Positions 1 to 12,535 of a stretch of DNA of 64,000 bases are shown here, piece after piece. Both the position numbers and the translations under genes were made by a program. The number at the start of each line of letters is the position of its first letter. Position 1 is the stretch's first letter. Below the pieces are notes generated by a model. The model was not told where the DNA came from and did no database searches. It saw nothing but the letters and a program-made list of their open reading frames with translations. The DNA comes from Istiophorus platypterus (lineage: Eukaryota; Chordata; Actinopteri; Istiophoriformes; Istiophoridae), in assembly GCA_016859345.1 (NCBI GenBank), contig CM029119.1:9322912-9386911 (forward strand), read 5' to 3'.

Positions 1-1505
1 CACGCCGGGCGGAGCCGACTGTCACAGCCAAATCAGAGAAACAGCTCAAATTACAGCATCACGGGCAGATGCTTAGAATAAGGAAATACCTGCAGATACT
101 GTATAATAAACGACATGGTCTTGTTTATGCTGGTGAGATGTATCCGGCTAAATTTGGATAATAATCTGTCAACATGGGACTATTCAGAATCTATGACAAT
201 AAAATGAAAACACTGTTAATTTATAAAATATTTTGTGTTGATTTTTTTTTTTTTTTTTTTTTTGGGCAGTGGGGGCAGTTTGCTTTCATTTAAAAAATAA
301 TAAGAACAGCAGGAAAGCGAATACATTTTTCGTTGTGATGCCAAAATATGCTTTCTTGGGAAAGTCGGTCATGGGTTTTGAATTTAACCCAATTCGTTTC
401 AGTTCATAAATCTTATATTAATGGAGTTGGACTCATCTGTTTTCAGTATCTCAATCTAATAAATTTTAAATGTCTTGATCTTAATTAGATTCTCCATGTG
501 AAGCATTTTGTAACTATTACTTTGAAAAGGGCTCTGTAAAACACAATGGTCACCCTTTATTTTAATTACCCTATTTACCATTAATAAGCAGTATGTAAAG
601 ATGTGGTAAATAGTTTATTATATACTACAGTGCAGTTTTAAGCATATATGTATATTTATTTATATATTTGTCAACAACTATAACTCCTCTTGTGGGCATC
701 CATTTGTGGAGGCTCGTGTATAAACAAATTATAAATTACAACATAGTTATTCACAGTTGTGATTTTATAAATATGTGTCTTAAATGGAGAATTTGTAATT
801 ATTGTTCAAAACTTTAAATTAAAAAAACACTTACAGTGTCCTCATAATGGCTTATAACTATATTATAGTGTGTTGCAAAGCATTTATGAAATGTTTACAT
901 CTGGTTATAAATGCCAAATAGGGATTCTTAAGGTAAAATGCTACCAAAGAAATTATTACATTTAGATATGGACAGGTATTAACGAAGCATTTGTTCTATT
1001 ATGTCTGCAGCTTTACATTTGTAGGTACTCTATAATAAACTTAACAGAGCAGACAAGGATTTTATTCATCATCAATGAATCCAATGATCTAGAAAAAGAG
1101 AACAGTTCTGTCTTTAAGTTTAGCTTTTTATGTTTTAAAGTGTTAAGTTTACAGTTTGCATGTATTGGAGAACTAACCTCAAATTTTTTCGAGTATTAAA
1201 TTGTTGATCAATTTTATGTTGGCAGAACTTTGATTAGACAAGCTGTGAAGCAACTGTATCAATGAACCGATTCAGCTGCAATCAGCACGAGCAGAAAATG
1301 GACAGATGGTGATGCTAAAAAGAACTGAAAAGTATTTAGATGACAATGAAAGTGATCAGGTTGAATATCAGGAAAAAATTGATTCTACAGTATCTAGATA
1401 ATCCCCAGATGTGTATCCTAGAACTGGCTAACTATACCTTCCTTTGTTCAGATAAGTAACACTACACTGGCTCACTCAAGGTGAGTTGTTATTGTGTCTC
1501 CTCAG
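1..1505 (+). other. dcaf7: dcaf7 intron 1 (part)
   Basis: AT-rich DNA left of the first visible dcaf7 exon. I see no exon for the missing N-terminal ~46 residues (family start MSLHGKRKE), so the first exon should lie upstream of the window. A T homopolymer of about 22 bases sits near 242-263. Nothing else was recognised. Confidence 0.6.
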
Positions 1506-4183
1506 GTTCAGGTAGTTGGTCTGGAGGAGGAGAGCTCTGAGTTTGTGTGCCGAAACACTTTCGACCATCCCTACCCCACCACCAAGGTCATGTGGATTCC
1601 CGACACGAAAGGAGCCTACCCTGACCTGCTGGCCACGAGCGGAGACTACCTGAGAATTTGGAGGGTAAGAGAGGACCAATCAGGTCTGACCTGAACCTGC
1701 AGCCTCACTATACTCATTTTACACAGAGAAAATCCGTCATAGAATGATACAATATGCACTATTAAAAACTATGTTGTTGTTAAATGGTCCTCCTTTTTTA
1801 CTTCATTTTATTTTTTTGGAACAATGTCTGAACCACCGATGAACAAATTGTAATATTTCTACCGGTCACCTTTTTTTCACAAAGTGCACAGATATTGAGA
1901 ATAATGTGTCTTTCTATTGAAAGGTCAGTGATACAGAGACCCGTCTGGAGTGCCTGCTCAACAACAACAAGAACTCTGACTTTTGTGCACCGCTCACGTC
2001 CTTCGACTGGAATGAGGTGGATCCAAACTTGTTGGGTAAAAACCTTTTGCCTCAGTGTAACATTACTGACTTGGTGTATAGCTTGGAGTCTTAATTGACA
2101 AATCCCAAACTGGAAAAAAAATAGAAAAATGTTGAACTTCCCTTGGATTACATTGTTTTTGTGATTTATGTGGGAATGTTTTCTATGCAGGTACTTCCAG
2201 TATCGACACCACCTGTACGATCTGGGGGCTGGAGACTGGACAGGTGCTGGGAAGGGTCAACTTGGTGTCAGGTCACGTCAAGACGCAGCTAATTGCCCAC
2301 GACAAAGAGGTAAATGTTATGACATAATGGGTCAAACCTTCAAGAATTTAAAAATGGTGATTATAGGCATTAATCTTGGAATAATATTCCCGTCCTCAAT
2401 GTCAAATTCCACTGGTCTGTGGTCCCAGCGATGAGAACTCACTGTCTGCCTGTGTCGCCAGGTGTACGACATCTCCTTCAGCCGTGCGGGTGGCGGCAGG
2501 GACATGTTTGCCTCAGTGGGAGCGGACGGCTCGGTCCGCATGTTTGACCTCCGTCACCTTGAACACAGCACCATCATCTATGAAGACCCCCAGCACCACC
2601 CACTGCTCCGACTCTGCTGGAACAAGCAGGACCCCAACTACCTGGCCACGATGGCGATGGACAGCATAGAGGTTAGGGCTGCTCCTCTCTGTGGATTCAT
2701 GATGTAAATCTCTCTGACTCAGTTTGTTTGCTTGTGTATGGAAAGCTGGAATTGTAAGATGAATATAATTTGCAAAAGTTTTGAAGTTATTTTTTGGATG
2801 GTCTTTCTTAAATATTTTAATTGGAAAATGGAAAACTAAGCTTATTGAAACTGAGAATAGACATTTTATTTTAATGTCTGTTTAAAATGTCTTTTTTCAT
2901 ATCCTCAGGTTGTGATCTTAGATGTGCGTGTGCCCTGTACTCCAGTGGCCAGACTCAACAACCACAGGGCCTGTGTCAATGGTATAGCCTGGGCACCACA
3001 CTCCTCCTGTCACATCTGTACAGCAGGTATGTCGGTTTTACTAAAAAAAAACATCAGCTTTATTCACACAGAAGTTTATTTGCAATATGGAGGTTGTGGG
3101 CTTTGCCTTAAAAATGTATTAGTAGTTGTTGCAGAATGAAAGGAGAACATTATCTCGGTACAAAGATTTTACATTATCGCGGCAGCTGACATTGAGCACT
3201 AGAGGGAGCCATTCTTATGCTGCATATGTGAACTCATCACAATATTGTGCCAGCAAATACAGGTTTATAATTGATAAAATTGGAAAGTAAAATTTAGAGG
3301 GAACTCAGCGAAGAAGCATTGCTGTCTGCAACAGAGTCTCTAGGTGCTATTATACAGAACGTCTCAGTCAGAAATTTTCAAATGCTACTTATGGGGGCTT
3401 TAAATTCTGTTTAAGCCAAGGTTTTCCTGTAGCGTACAACAGCAATGAAGAGGAGAAAAGAAAACACATTTATGAAATCAGCCCATCAGAAAAACAAAGC
3501 AAAGGTTCTTTACCTCACAAAAATATAAGTTAAGATCATCTTGTAGTCTGAGAATTAATCATGAGATGCATTGGGATCTGATTCAGCTCATTACAGCAAT
3601 TAATCATGTTTGACATTGACTTGATTAATCAGAGCTGAATGTGCAATATTGAAAAAAAAAGGTCTGTCAACCAAGTTCCCAAGGGAAACCCTGATGTTAA
3701 TATCATATACCATAATTTTGGTCAAAAACACTATAACACAGTCATTTGCACAGTACTGTATAAAATTCAATTTACGCGCAATGTGGTGTGCTGCTGCTCC
3801 TCTCTGAGTATAACCTTTTGTTTTATGTTCCCCCTTATCTTGCTATGATATTTTCATGTCTTGCTGAATCAGACAAGCTGGTGAAAACACAGTGAAAAAA
3901 ACAAACCTGAATCAGGCCAGCAACATGTGGTGTTAAGTAACATTATTTTCTTCCTGTCTAAATAAGATAAATCGATTCACGTCAAACCTCTTCCCCTCAT
4001 CTCTGTCTAGCGGACGACCACCAGGCTCTAATCTGGGACATCCAGCAGATGCCGCGGGCCATTGAGGACCCTATACTGGCCTACACAGCCGAGGGAGAGA
4101 TCAATAACGTACAGTGGGCCTCCACCCAGCCTGACTGGATTGCTATCTGCCACAACAACTGCCTGGAAATCCTCCGAGTCTGA
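1506..4183 (+). CDS. dcaf7: DDB1- and CUL4-associated factor 7 (WD40 scaffold), 5'-partial
   Basis: WD40-repeat scaffold (WDR68/HAN11). The family binds DYRK1A/HIPK2-type kinases and can act as a substrate receptor of the CUL4-DDB1 ubiquitin ligase, in nucleus and cytoplasm. Visible exons are 1506-1664, 1924-2035, 2191-2309, 2462-2671, 2909-3026 and 4011-4183. All join in frame and give 296 residues, which with a missing first exon of about 46 residues equals the usual 342. Diagnostic stretches are VGLEEESSEFVCRNTFDHP, LLNNNKNSDFCAPLTSFDWN, SRAGGGRDMFASVGADGSVR, HSTIIYEDPQHHPLLRLCWN and the end CHNNCLEILRV followed by TGA. The protein is nearly identical to the human one, as expected for one of the most conserved vertebrate WD40 proteins. 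A very short intron 1665-1923 follows the first visible exon. The neighbour kcnh6 points toward it tail-to-tail, and the two genes are also adjacent in human 17q23. Only the start is missing, because of the window edge. Confidence 0.97.
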
Positions 4184-4946
4184 GCTGCAAACGTGAAGAA
4201 ATGAGGCATAAAACAACTCAAAAACATTCTCAGTGCGAGTTAAGTTTGTTGAAGGGAATTTCATTGTTCACAAAGGAAAAAGCGACATGCTTGTATTGGC
4301 TTCCTGTTGATACAGACGATGTGTGTTAAGCTTTTATCAGCTGAGTGTGAACTACAATATTAGACTGTTTTACTTTGTGATACTAGAATTCCAAGTCGTC
4401 CTGTATCAGAAAACTCAAAGAGAACCCAAACAAAAACAAAAACCTGGTCTCAAGTAATCAAAGATTTCTAAATCTGTTGTCCTTTACAGACATGAATCGA
4501 GGTTTAGTGTCCCTCAAGCGTTCAGCACGTTGTTTAATCGACAAACGGGCTATTCAGTTACATGTGTTTCAATAGTATTGCGTGCATTTTGTTTTGTAGT
4601 TTTAAGCCACTGAACGATCATTCAGTATTTTTTTTTTTTTTTGATACAGTTATGATAGGGTTTTGGTTTTTTTGATACAGTCTGATACAGCTCAGCCATA
4701 TTTAAAAGTGGATTGAATGTTGTTAATTTGGATTTAAGTGTTTTCATGGATGCAAATGTTTTTTAACTTATAAATATATATATTTTGATTGACTGAATAT
4801 CATTTGTGATATGAAAAAACATATTAGGTGAGATAATTAATTATATCCCCAACAGTTTACTAGTATTTACTATCGATAATACGTATTTCTTTGTCAATTC
4901 TGCAACAGTTGGTTTATTCATAGCAACGTTATTTTATATATACATT

Positions 4947-4952
4947 AATAAA
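4947..4952 (+). terminator. dcaf7: candidate dcaf7 poly(A) signal
   Basis: A canonical AATAAA hexamer in AT-rich DNA about 765 bases after the dcaf7 stop codon. The 3'UTR of this gene is known to be long in vertebrates, so later signals may also be used. Confidence 0.35.
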
Positions 4953-6378
4953 CAGCCCCTCACAGTTTAAACCATTATACAGAAGTGTTATATTTTTATA
5001 ACAGTTTAACTTATTTAATAGTTAGGTGACTCATCAACACTGATAAGAATTTATTGTACAGATTTACAGTTAGAAATGATAGGCATTTGAAAAGCTGTAT
5101 TCTTCCAGTTACTGTAAAAAAAACGAAGTACATCCTCCAAGCTCTGCATCATTTTAGATGAAATAGTTGGTCAAACAGTCTAGAAATTGACACTGGATCA
5201 GTTTTGTCACACCTGTTGTTGTGTTTGAATTAGGATTGGATTGGACACACAAGCTTTGGGAGCCAACAGGACATGAATTGAGAAAACCACTTGTCCATAG
5301 ATTCATTTTCACAAATTGGAGGCTCATCGAATGAGGTGAGGGAGGTCCAGCGAAGTGGCACGTACTTTATGTTTGGCCAGTAATTATCCAGGTATTGTAG
5401 CACAGAAATGCTTTTTTGAGATATGTTTGTGATTTAAAGAAAAAAGTCATTCCATACTTTGCATCAGAGAGCACTGACAAATTAGTTTTTGAACTGTTTA
5501 GTGTCCCACACTGTACATATCTTGGTCACATTTTCTTTATTAACCAAATTCAATGAATCCTCATAAAAAATGTTTTTTTTTTTGTTGAAAAAAAGGGTAT
5601 TAGCCCCTAAACTGATCATTGATTTTCTCAAAGGAATAGTTTGACATCGTCGGAAACGACTATATTTGCTTTTTTGCTGAGAATTAGGTGAAAATATCGA
5701 TACTCCTCATGTCTATACAGTAAATATGAAACTACAGCCACAACTTGTAGGTGATTTTTTTTCTTTATATTTAGACAGAGCCAGGGTAGCTGTTTTTATA
5801 TTTACCATATAGTCACAAGAGGGGAATTGATCTTCTCATCTAAGTCATGGCTAAAAAGTGTATAAGCACATAACCCAAAATTCTGAAACTATTCCTTTAC
5901 TCTCAAATAACAAAATCGCTGATGGCCTCACAAAATCAGTAAAAATCAGGCTGTAGTCTGTGGGTATTAGCTCTGAACTGATCAGCAAGGGAAATATTAA
6001 TGAGGATTTAAATAGGATCAGGTGTATGACAGAATAGGATGGAACAGAACTGGTGCTCACCAAACCAAGCTGGGATGGACCAAGAATATGTTAAACATGG
6101 TATTGAGATGTAAAGTAAAACTCCTGTCATCTCTTTATCATGCGCATACTGTAAATTATTAATTGCCATCTAGAGAGTATAATAACTGTGTTGCTGTTGT
6201 CACTGACTGAGTGTAATCCTGTGTATGACGGGACTCCCTGCAGGCCACCAATGTTTGATTTTGAGACACTAATTGTTGTCCAAATGTGTAACGATAGCTG
6301 ATGCTTGGAACAGTCACGTGGCTCCTTCCACAGGTCGATAAGTAGCAGTGTGTTACTACTGTCTTTCAAAGTCACACA

Positions 6379-6384
6379 TTTATT
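6379..6384 (-). terminator. kcnh6: candidate kcnh6 poly(A) signal
   Basis: TTTATT on the plus strand, that is AATAAA on the minus strand, 28 bases past the kcnh6 stop codon. If used, the 3'UTR would be only about 50 bases, unusually short for a vertebrate channel gene, so another downstream signal may be preferred. Confidence 0.35.
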
Positions 6385-6411
6385 GCTGGGAAAACTTTTT
6401 ACCAAAGGTCT

Positions 6412-9400
6412 TCAGATGACAGGCAGCGCAGGGTCCGACAGGTGTTTCTGGATCTCAGCCAGTCCTGAGCTGAGGTCCAGGTTCCCCGGCAGCGAGGGGT
6501 AGCGGATGCTGCCGCACAACCTGGGGTGCTCCATGAGGGAGGATTTGACCGACGGCTGGGGCAGCTGCGGGGTTAACCCTGTGTGGGTCTCAGTTTCAGG
6601 CGTGGCGGCCATGAACACGGTGTCGTCCGACGCCACAGTCACATGGACCCCGCTGGACATGGATTCCTGGGACTTCTTGGTAAATTTACGGTGAGTCTGG
6701 GTCGAATTCTGGAGTAAAGAAACCACATGCTTTTTTACTTTTATCTCTTAAGTAAAAGGCTAGAAATGAATCTCTGTTCGGGAGAACAGTGACTGAGATT
6801 CCGTACCTGTGTGGATGCACTGCTGTCCATCTGTATGGGAGAGATGGGGTAAATGCTGTGCAGCACTGGTGTCCCAGTCCCGTACAGGCCAGGTGAGTCA
6901 GAGGGGAGGGTATTAGATGATACAGTGCTGTAAGCTGGAGGTACAGGAGTGATCTGCCTTTGGAGAAGCTGGAGAATAACGTTGATGTCAGCTGTCATGC
7001 GAGTCTCCAGTCTGGGGAATTAGACAAAGGGAATAGCAGAAGGATTTTTATACACAGAAGTTATTTGATGAAATGATTAGTCCAGGACATTTGGCTAGAA
7101 ATTTTAATTGACAGCAATTTGCACCTTTAATGAATGGAGCACTTTCTCAATTTCCCACTGCACCTGTCTCTGTATTTGCACTACTTTGTTGGCCCTGGTG
7201 TAGTTGTCCTGTTCCATCAATATGGTCCTAAACCTTCCTGACCCCGTTGTATCCTTCCGTCTGAACATTGAATGCTTCTGCCGGAATAATCCATTTGGCT
7301 GTACAAGGTTGGATTTTCCAGCTGAACCACTTCTAGCCATGTCCACTTCTCTTTTTATTCTGCCAGAAGCCATATAATCCCAGCAATTAAAAGCACTAAT
7401 TTTTTTTATCTCTATTTGGCCTTCTAAGCCCTACTGACAGACTAACACTCCAGGATGGGTGCTGGGTAGGGTGGACCACCCATCTCTGATTAGCGGGTGT
7501 TAAAATTATTTTTTTTTTCCCTAATCTAATTTTTATGATGTAGGTAAGTACTAGATGGTTGAATCTTTGTCAGAATTGGCCTTACAAAGTTCAGGAAGAT
7601 TTAAAACTGTAAATAATGTAATGAGCCATTTTCAACTCATGAAATGCTTTTGATAATTTTAGAAAGAAATGTCAATATCAGCACCAGCACTAATATATTT
7701 CATTCATATTTCATCACAGTAAAGTCATATCATCTAGTTTACAGCAAAAAAGAATAACTTTTAACTGCTCAAAATTGAACAAAAGAAAATTCACCTATTG
7801 AGCTGAGAATGTAAAACCTCAAGTCGAGACTCCAGCTCACTGGGCCTTTCTTCTGTGAATGGTGGTGGGTGGTATGAGTTACGGACAGAGGAAGATCGCC
7901 ATGCGCGACCGGAAAACTGTTGTGGCTGCTGGTCTGGCCAGTACTGATACATCCCTGGCGCATTCAAAGATGAAGCTGATGAAAATAAAAGAAATTGGTG
8001 GAAATTTTTTTACCTGTTTCATTAGATTAAGTTACTGGGAATGTTCAAAATGTCAAGAGACATAGTCAAAATACATAACGTTAAAGGGATCTCGTGAAGT
8101 TTTGACCACATGTTGCACCGTAGGCTAATGTTTTGTGGTAGGTGATGCGTTGAACATGTCTGTATGGCTCTAGGATACATACAGAAATCCATATCCTCTG
8201 TTTTTCCAATGAAAAGTCCACAGGGTATCTTCAGCATTCAAACCTCAATCCACAACGCAACACCTACAACAGCAGTCCATCATTGCTTGTTTAAAACTTC
8301 AAAAATACTGGGCAAACACACCCTGTATGGGTAGGTGACAGTTGAGACCCATATACACCTACCTTGGTGGCCCCTGTCCAACACAGCTTCCCTCCCCACT
8401 GAGGCGCCACTTGGAGGTAGCAGCTTCACTACAGAGGGGGAGTAGTCCTGCATCGCATCCTCTGGAGGATAAAGCTCTACTTTGGCACCATGAGCAAGAG
8501 ACTTCGCCAGGTCCTCGCTGGACTGGGAGCATGGGGATCCACAGCTACAGCGGTCATCCCAGCAGGCCTGGGAAGGTGAGTGACGATGACGGAAGGACTG
8601 AAGGGGGTATGAGTCTTCATGATCGATTCCATCTGTTTACAGAAAAGCATTTCGGTCACAGAAGCAAATTAGAGACGCCGTGAGCATATCGATCACCAAG
8701 CAAAGCGGTTCTCAGGACGTTAGTATAGATGTTAGATAGATATTTTTTACTAGACTACAAACCTTTGTCACACATATCTCACCTGGCCTAATTCGGCAGT
8801 CCAGGGAGTGGATTCTGTGTCTTGGCCTGTGGTGATATCCACAGTCGTCACCGGAATCATCAGTTGTTATTATTGGTGGCACTTGATCAGCCTGACAAAC
8901 AGGGGAAAAAAGGCAGATACTGATTGTGAAAAAATCACAGGATAACTTGCTGTGAATTTTTAAAATGTCCATATATTATTTTTCTTTTTTAAAAAAGAAA
9001 CTACCAACGTACATCTCTCAGGTCAAAAGTTATCTCCAGGTTCCTCCAGAAATTGTCTGCGAAGCTGGTATAGATATCCAGGACCTCCAGCAGGTCGTCC
9101 CTCAGGATGCGGTGCAGGTCGCAGTAGGTGATGGTGTGCACGTCGGAATTGGACTTCCCTGGCTCGTCATACAGGTGGATAGCCTCACCAAATATGTCAT
9201 TCTTTTCTGCAAGAGCACGGATGCTTTTTATTCGAGTAGATGCCGCTACTGAAGTATGGTTTTGGAGCGTTTTTGAGACACCAGATTACAATCAGATATG
9301 TTACCTAATATTGCTACCACCACATCATCCCTGATGACCTGGATTGAACCACGAGAGATGAAGAAGAGAGAGTCCAGAATGTCACCGTAGTGGATAAGAG

Positions 9401-12400
9401 TATCTCCCGGCGGAGCATGGACTGTCTTGAACCTCATAGCTAATGTGCGCAGACAGGCTTGACTGCCTCCGCGGAAGGCCTTACAGTTCTGCAGCAGAGA
9501 TCTGTTCAAGTGCAGACAGATGTCAGCCTGCAAAGACTCTGGAAAGCCCTTCAAGACCTTTGTAAAGGGAGACAAAACCATCCAAGTGTCAGCAATGAGT
9601 TTCAAAAACATGGATGCTGAAAAACCATGCGATGTTTCAGAGGTAAATATTTTCACTTCTTTTTTGTGCTTACAGCATTCATGTCAATGCCATTGGTGTA
9701 TGACCAGGCATGCTGAAAGTACTCCTCCAGCCTTTGGCGCAGGCCACCCGGGATTTGGTGGAAACGGATGAACTCTTTGACTCGCAGCATCTGGGTGTGG
9801 TAGCGGGTTGTACCCGAGTATAGCCGCTGGATGATGGCAGAAACGTTCCCAAATATGCTGGCGTACATGAGAGCTGAGCCAAAGGGGCAAAACAGGGCAA
9901 ACAGATAACAATGTCATTTCAGTTGTGATACTTTCTAAAAATGCTATTAAGTTTGAGGGGGGATATTTTTTCTTTTTGCTGAAGAGCTGGGAGGGTAGTT
10001 TCCAAATAAATCATTAATAGGCCTCCTGCTGTTTTTGTTTTGTTTTGTTTTTTAGGGGAAACCCTCCCCAGCCCAGTAATTTTCGTACAATCCCTAACAG
10101 CATTATTCAACTCACAGCCAATGACCATGACGCAGATGGAGAAGATCTTCTCAGAGTTGGTGTTTGGAGAAACATTACCAAACCCCACACTCGTCAAGCT
10201 GCTCAAGGTGAAGTACAGAGCAGTCACATACTTGTCTTTGACCGAAGGGCCGGAGGTGGAGTCGCTGTCGTTGTATGCCTTGCCCAGCTGTTCAGCCAGG
10301 TTGTCCAGCCAGCCGGTCTCTGTGTACGGCCTCTCCACAAAGCCAATGGCGTACCAAATGCAGGCGAGCCAATGGGCAATGAGTACAAAGGTGCACATGA
10401 GCAAGAAGAGGACAGCAGCCCCATATTCAGAATACCGGTCCAGTTTTCTTGCCACGCGGACCAATCGTAGCAGCCGAGCAGTTTTCAGCAGGCTCGTTAA
10501 AGTTGCCATCTAAGGTGCCCATCAACAACAGGGAAGAAGATGTTAGGCAGGGAAATGGCAATTTGATTTTTTTAGTAGCTTTAGAGAACTTGTTTCGAAA
10601 TCCTTTAGACAGTCAGTCAGATTAGGTACTTAAGGTCAGCAAAGTTATATCTAAGTTTTGCCATCAAGATAATTTGAGTTTTAATACAATGTGGACTTTG
10701 ATCTTTCTGAGAAACTTCTAGGAATAAAAGCTTTCAGGGAGGCAGAATTCTTACCTCATCAGAGCCAGATCTGAAAATGAGAAGGTCAAAAGGGATCGCC
10801 GCAAACAGATCGATTGAGAACCAGCCTTTGATATAGTGCTTGGCTATCCGGCTTGGCTGTGTGACCACCTCGTCATTCTGGTCCACGTACGTTGTGCGAA
10901 GGTTGATGACTATATCCACAATAAAAAGCACGTCCACCATAAGATCAGCCACATTCAGAGGGTTACATGTGTAGCCGCAACTCCTTTGACGCAAATCCCC
11001 GTGCTCGTCCAAGAGGAAGGCCGCCGAGTAAGGAGTGAAAACAGCTGTGTAGAGGACCAGGAGGAGAATTATCCAGTCCCAAAACGCCTTGAAGGGGCTG
11101 TAGTGAAGCAAGATCCACCATGTTGTCTCTGCCACCTGGAGTTTGTATTCAGGCAGTACATCAGACTCCAAAGAAAGTACCTAAGCATAAAGAATGCAGC
11201 AGTATGCAGTGATTCTCAAATATCCACACAGTCTTTCAATCTTTTATAGGGAAATCTGAACTTTTAACGTGCACTATCTAGTGTCGTCGTAATGCATTTT
11301 GAAAAATTAATTTATTCTCCCTGAAGGACAAATGAAGGATATTGCAAACAAAAAATAGTAAACCGAGTACATTCTTTGAATCAAACAACAAAAATTTCAA
11401 AACCATCTTTTTGAACCAACATCAACCGACAGACCTTTCTAGAAGACATACTGTTTTGACCAGGTTCTTGATGGCGGCTGCATGCTCTGGTTTTGCGACC
11501 TTGTAGGTCCAGCGAATCCTTGACCATCCTGTCATCTGTGACTCTCAGCAGAGGCACGACTCGGGTAAAGGTTACATCCAAATAGTACGATTGTTTCCAG
11601 ATAGCTAAAGAGAAATTGCTTGGGCGAAGCCAAAGCACCAGTGTTCTGTAATCAACCAACCAAGAGTCGACTGAGGGCAGGATGCTGGCAGGCTGGAGGG
11701 CTGTAATGATGAATTGGGCGTCACCATCACTTGACTGAGTTCATGCGCTGCCAGCGTCCAATTTCAAAATAATATTTGCTGCCCTGACAAATCTCACAGA
11801 CCTTGCAGATAGATGGATTTATCCATCAGATACATACATGGATAATCACACAGATATAAAGATGGACTACCAAATGGACAGGGGTCAACAAGTGACCCTG
11901 CGTAGCAAGGTTCACGGTTAGCTGCAAACACTTCACTTGAATTTGTCTCATATCCACCACCCAGCATCCCGTGGAGGCAGCGATGCAGAATGCTGGGCCC
12001 CAGGGCTGCAGCAGTAACAACAGTAGGTCTGAATTGAACTGTGGCTCAATGTAACTTTGTTTTCTCACAGGAGGAAAACGTTCAGCCACCAAACCACCTA
12101 CTGATTTTTCCACTAATTAATGGCAGTCTTCCCTCTTAGCAACTTTCTGGAAGCCTCTCTATTTCTTAGAAATCAAAATCAACGTGACACATTGAACCCG
12201 GAAAGCCTTGAATGCCTCATGGGGCAGATATAATCACGGATTGTTACTCGAAAATATGGTAGTGAATTAATAAGTTTATTCACTTTGAGCTCTTAAACAG
12301 GACTTCGTGGCTCTCAGTCAGTCAAGCTGCACCTCAAAGCACCCGGCCAGCGACTGAGCCCGTGTGAGGTTCTCGGCCCTCGTACCTGAGTGACCTTCTC

Positions 12401-12529
12401 TGTGACGTTCTGAGAGCGGTCCTTCACCTTGGAGGGGCTGAGTAGCTCCATCCTGGGGGCTGGAGGCGAGCGGCATTCGGGACCCCTGCTTCCTGGTCCC
12501 CCACTCTTCATAAGGTCTGAGTCAGACAT
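6412..12529 (-). CDS. kcnh6: ERG-type voltage-gated K+ channel subunit (Kv11.2-like), N-terminus without PAS domain
   Basis: Pore-forming subunit of an ether-a-go-go-related potassium channel in the plasma membrane. Exons, high to low, are 12386-12529, 10755-11180, 10116-10509, 9674-9873, 9305-9557, 9013-9206, 8783-8891, 8363-8632, 7795-7975, 6807-7011 and 6412-6708. All phases agree and give 890 residues from the Met at 12529. S1 is about residues 81-104, S2 124-145, S3 166-184, S4 196-216 (LLKTARLLRLVRVARKLDR), S5 221-244, the pore filter SVGFGN 297-302, then S6, C-linker, a cyclic-nucleotide-binding-homology domain to about 515, and a C-terminal coiled coil (RLETRMTADINVILQLLQRQ). The first exon encodes SDSDL...NVTEKVTQ, the segment just before S1 in ERG proteins. 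The upstream PAS/eag exons of this family were not found, so the Met at 12529 may be an alternative (ERG1b-like) start or just an internal residue. An acceptor at 12536-12537 would extend the exon to 12535. I choose KCNH6 over KCNH2/KCNH7 mainly from synteny with dcaf7 and taco1. Confidence 0.93.
7104..7373 (-). other. unassigned 89-codon ORF inside a kcnh6 intron
   Basis: An open frame on the same strand as kcnh6, lying in the intron between its exons 7795-7975 and 6807-7011. It starts with ATG, is not low complexity, and is rich in charged residues (MASGRIKREVDMARSGSAGK at the start). I do not recognise the protein. It could be chance, a decayed retrocopy or part of a mobile element. No splice sites link it convincingly to kcnh6. 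Confidence 0.2.
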
Positions 12530-12535
12530 GGAGCT

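Larger units (their letters stand above)
4184..6411. other. dcaf7 3'UTR and convergent intergenic region
   Basis: Region between the dcaf7 stop and the kcnh6 stop. It is AT-rich and has no credible ORF. It should contain the dcaf7 3'UTR. An AATAAA at 4947-4952 is one candidate poly(A) signal, about 765 bases past the stop. A T tract lies at 4627-4642. No RNA gene or mobile element was recognised. Confidence 0.5.
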
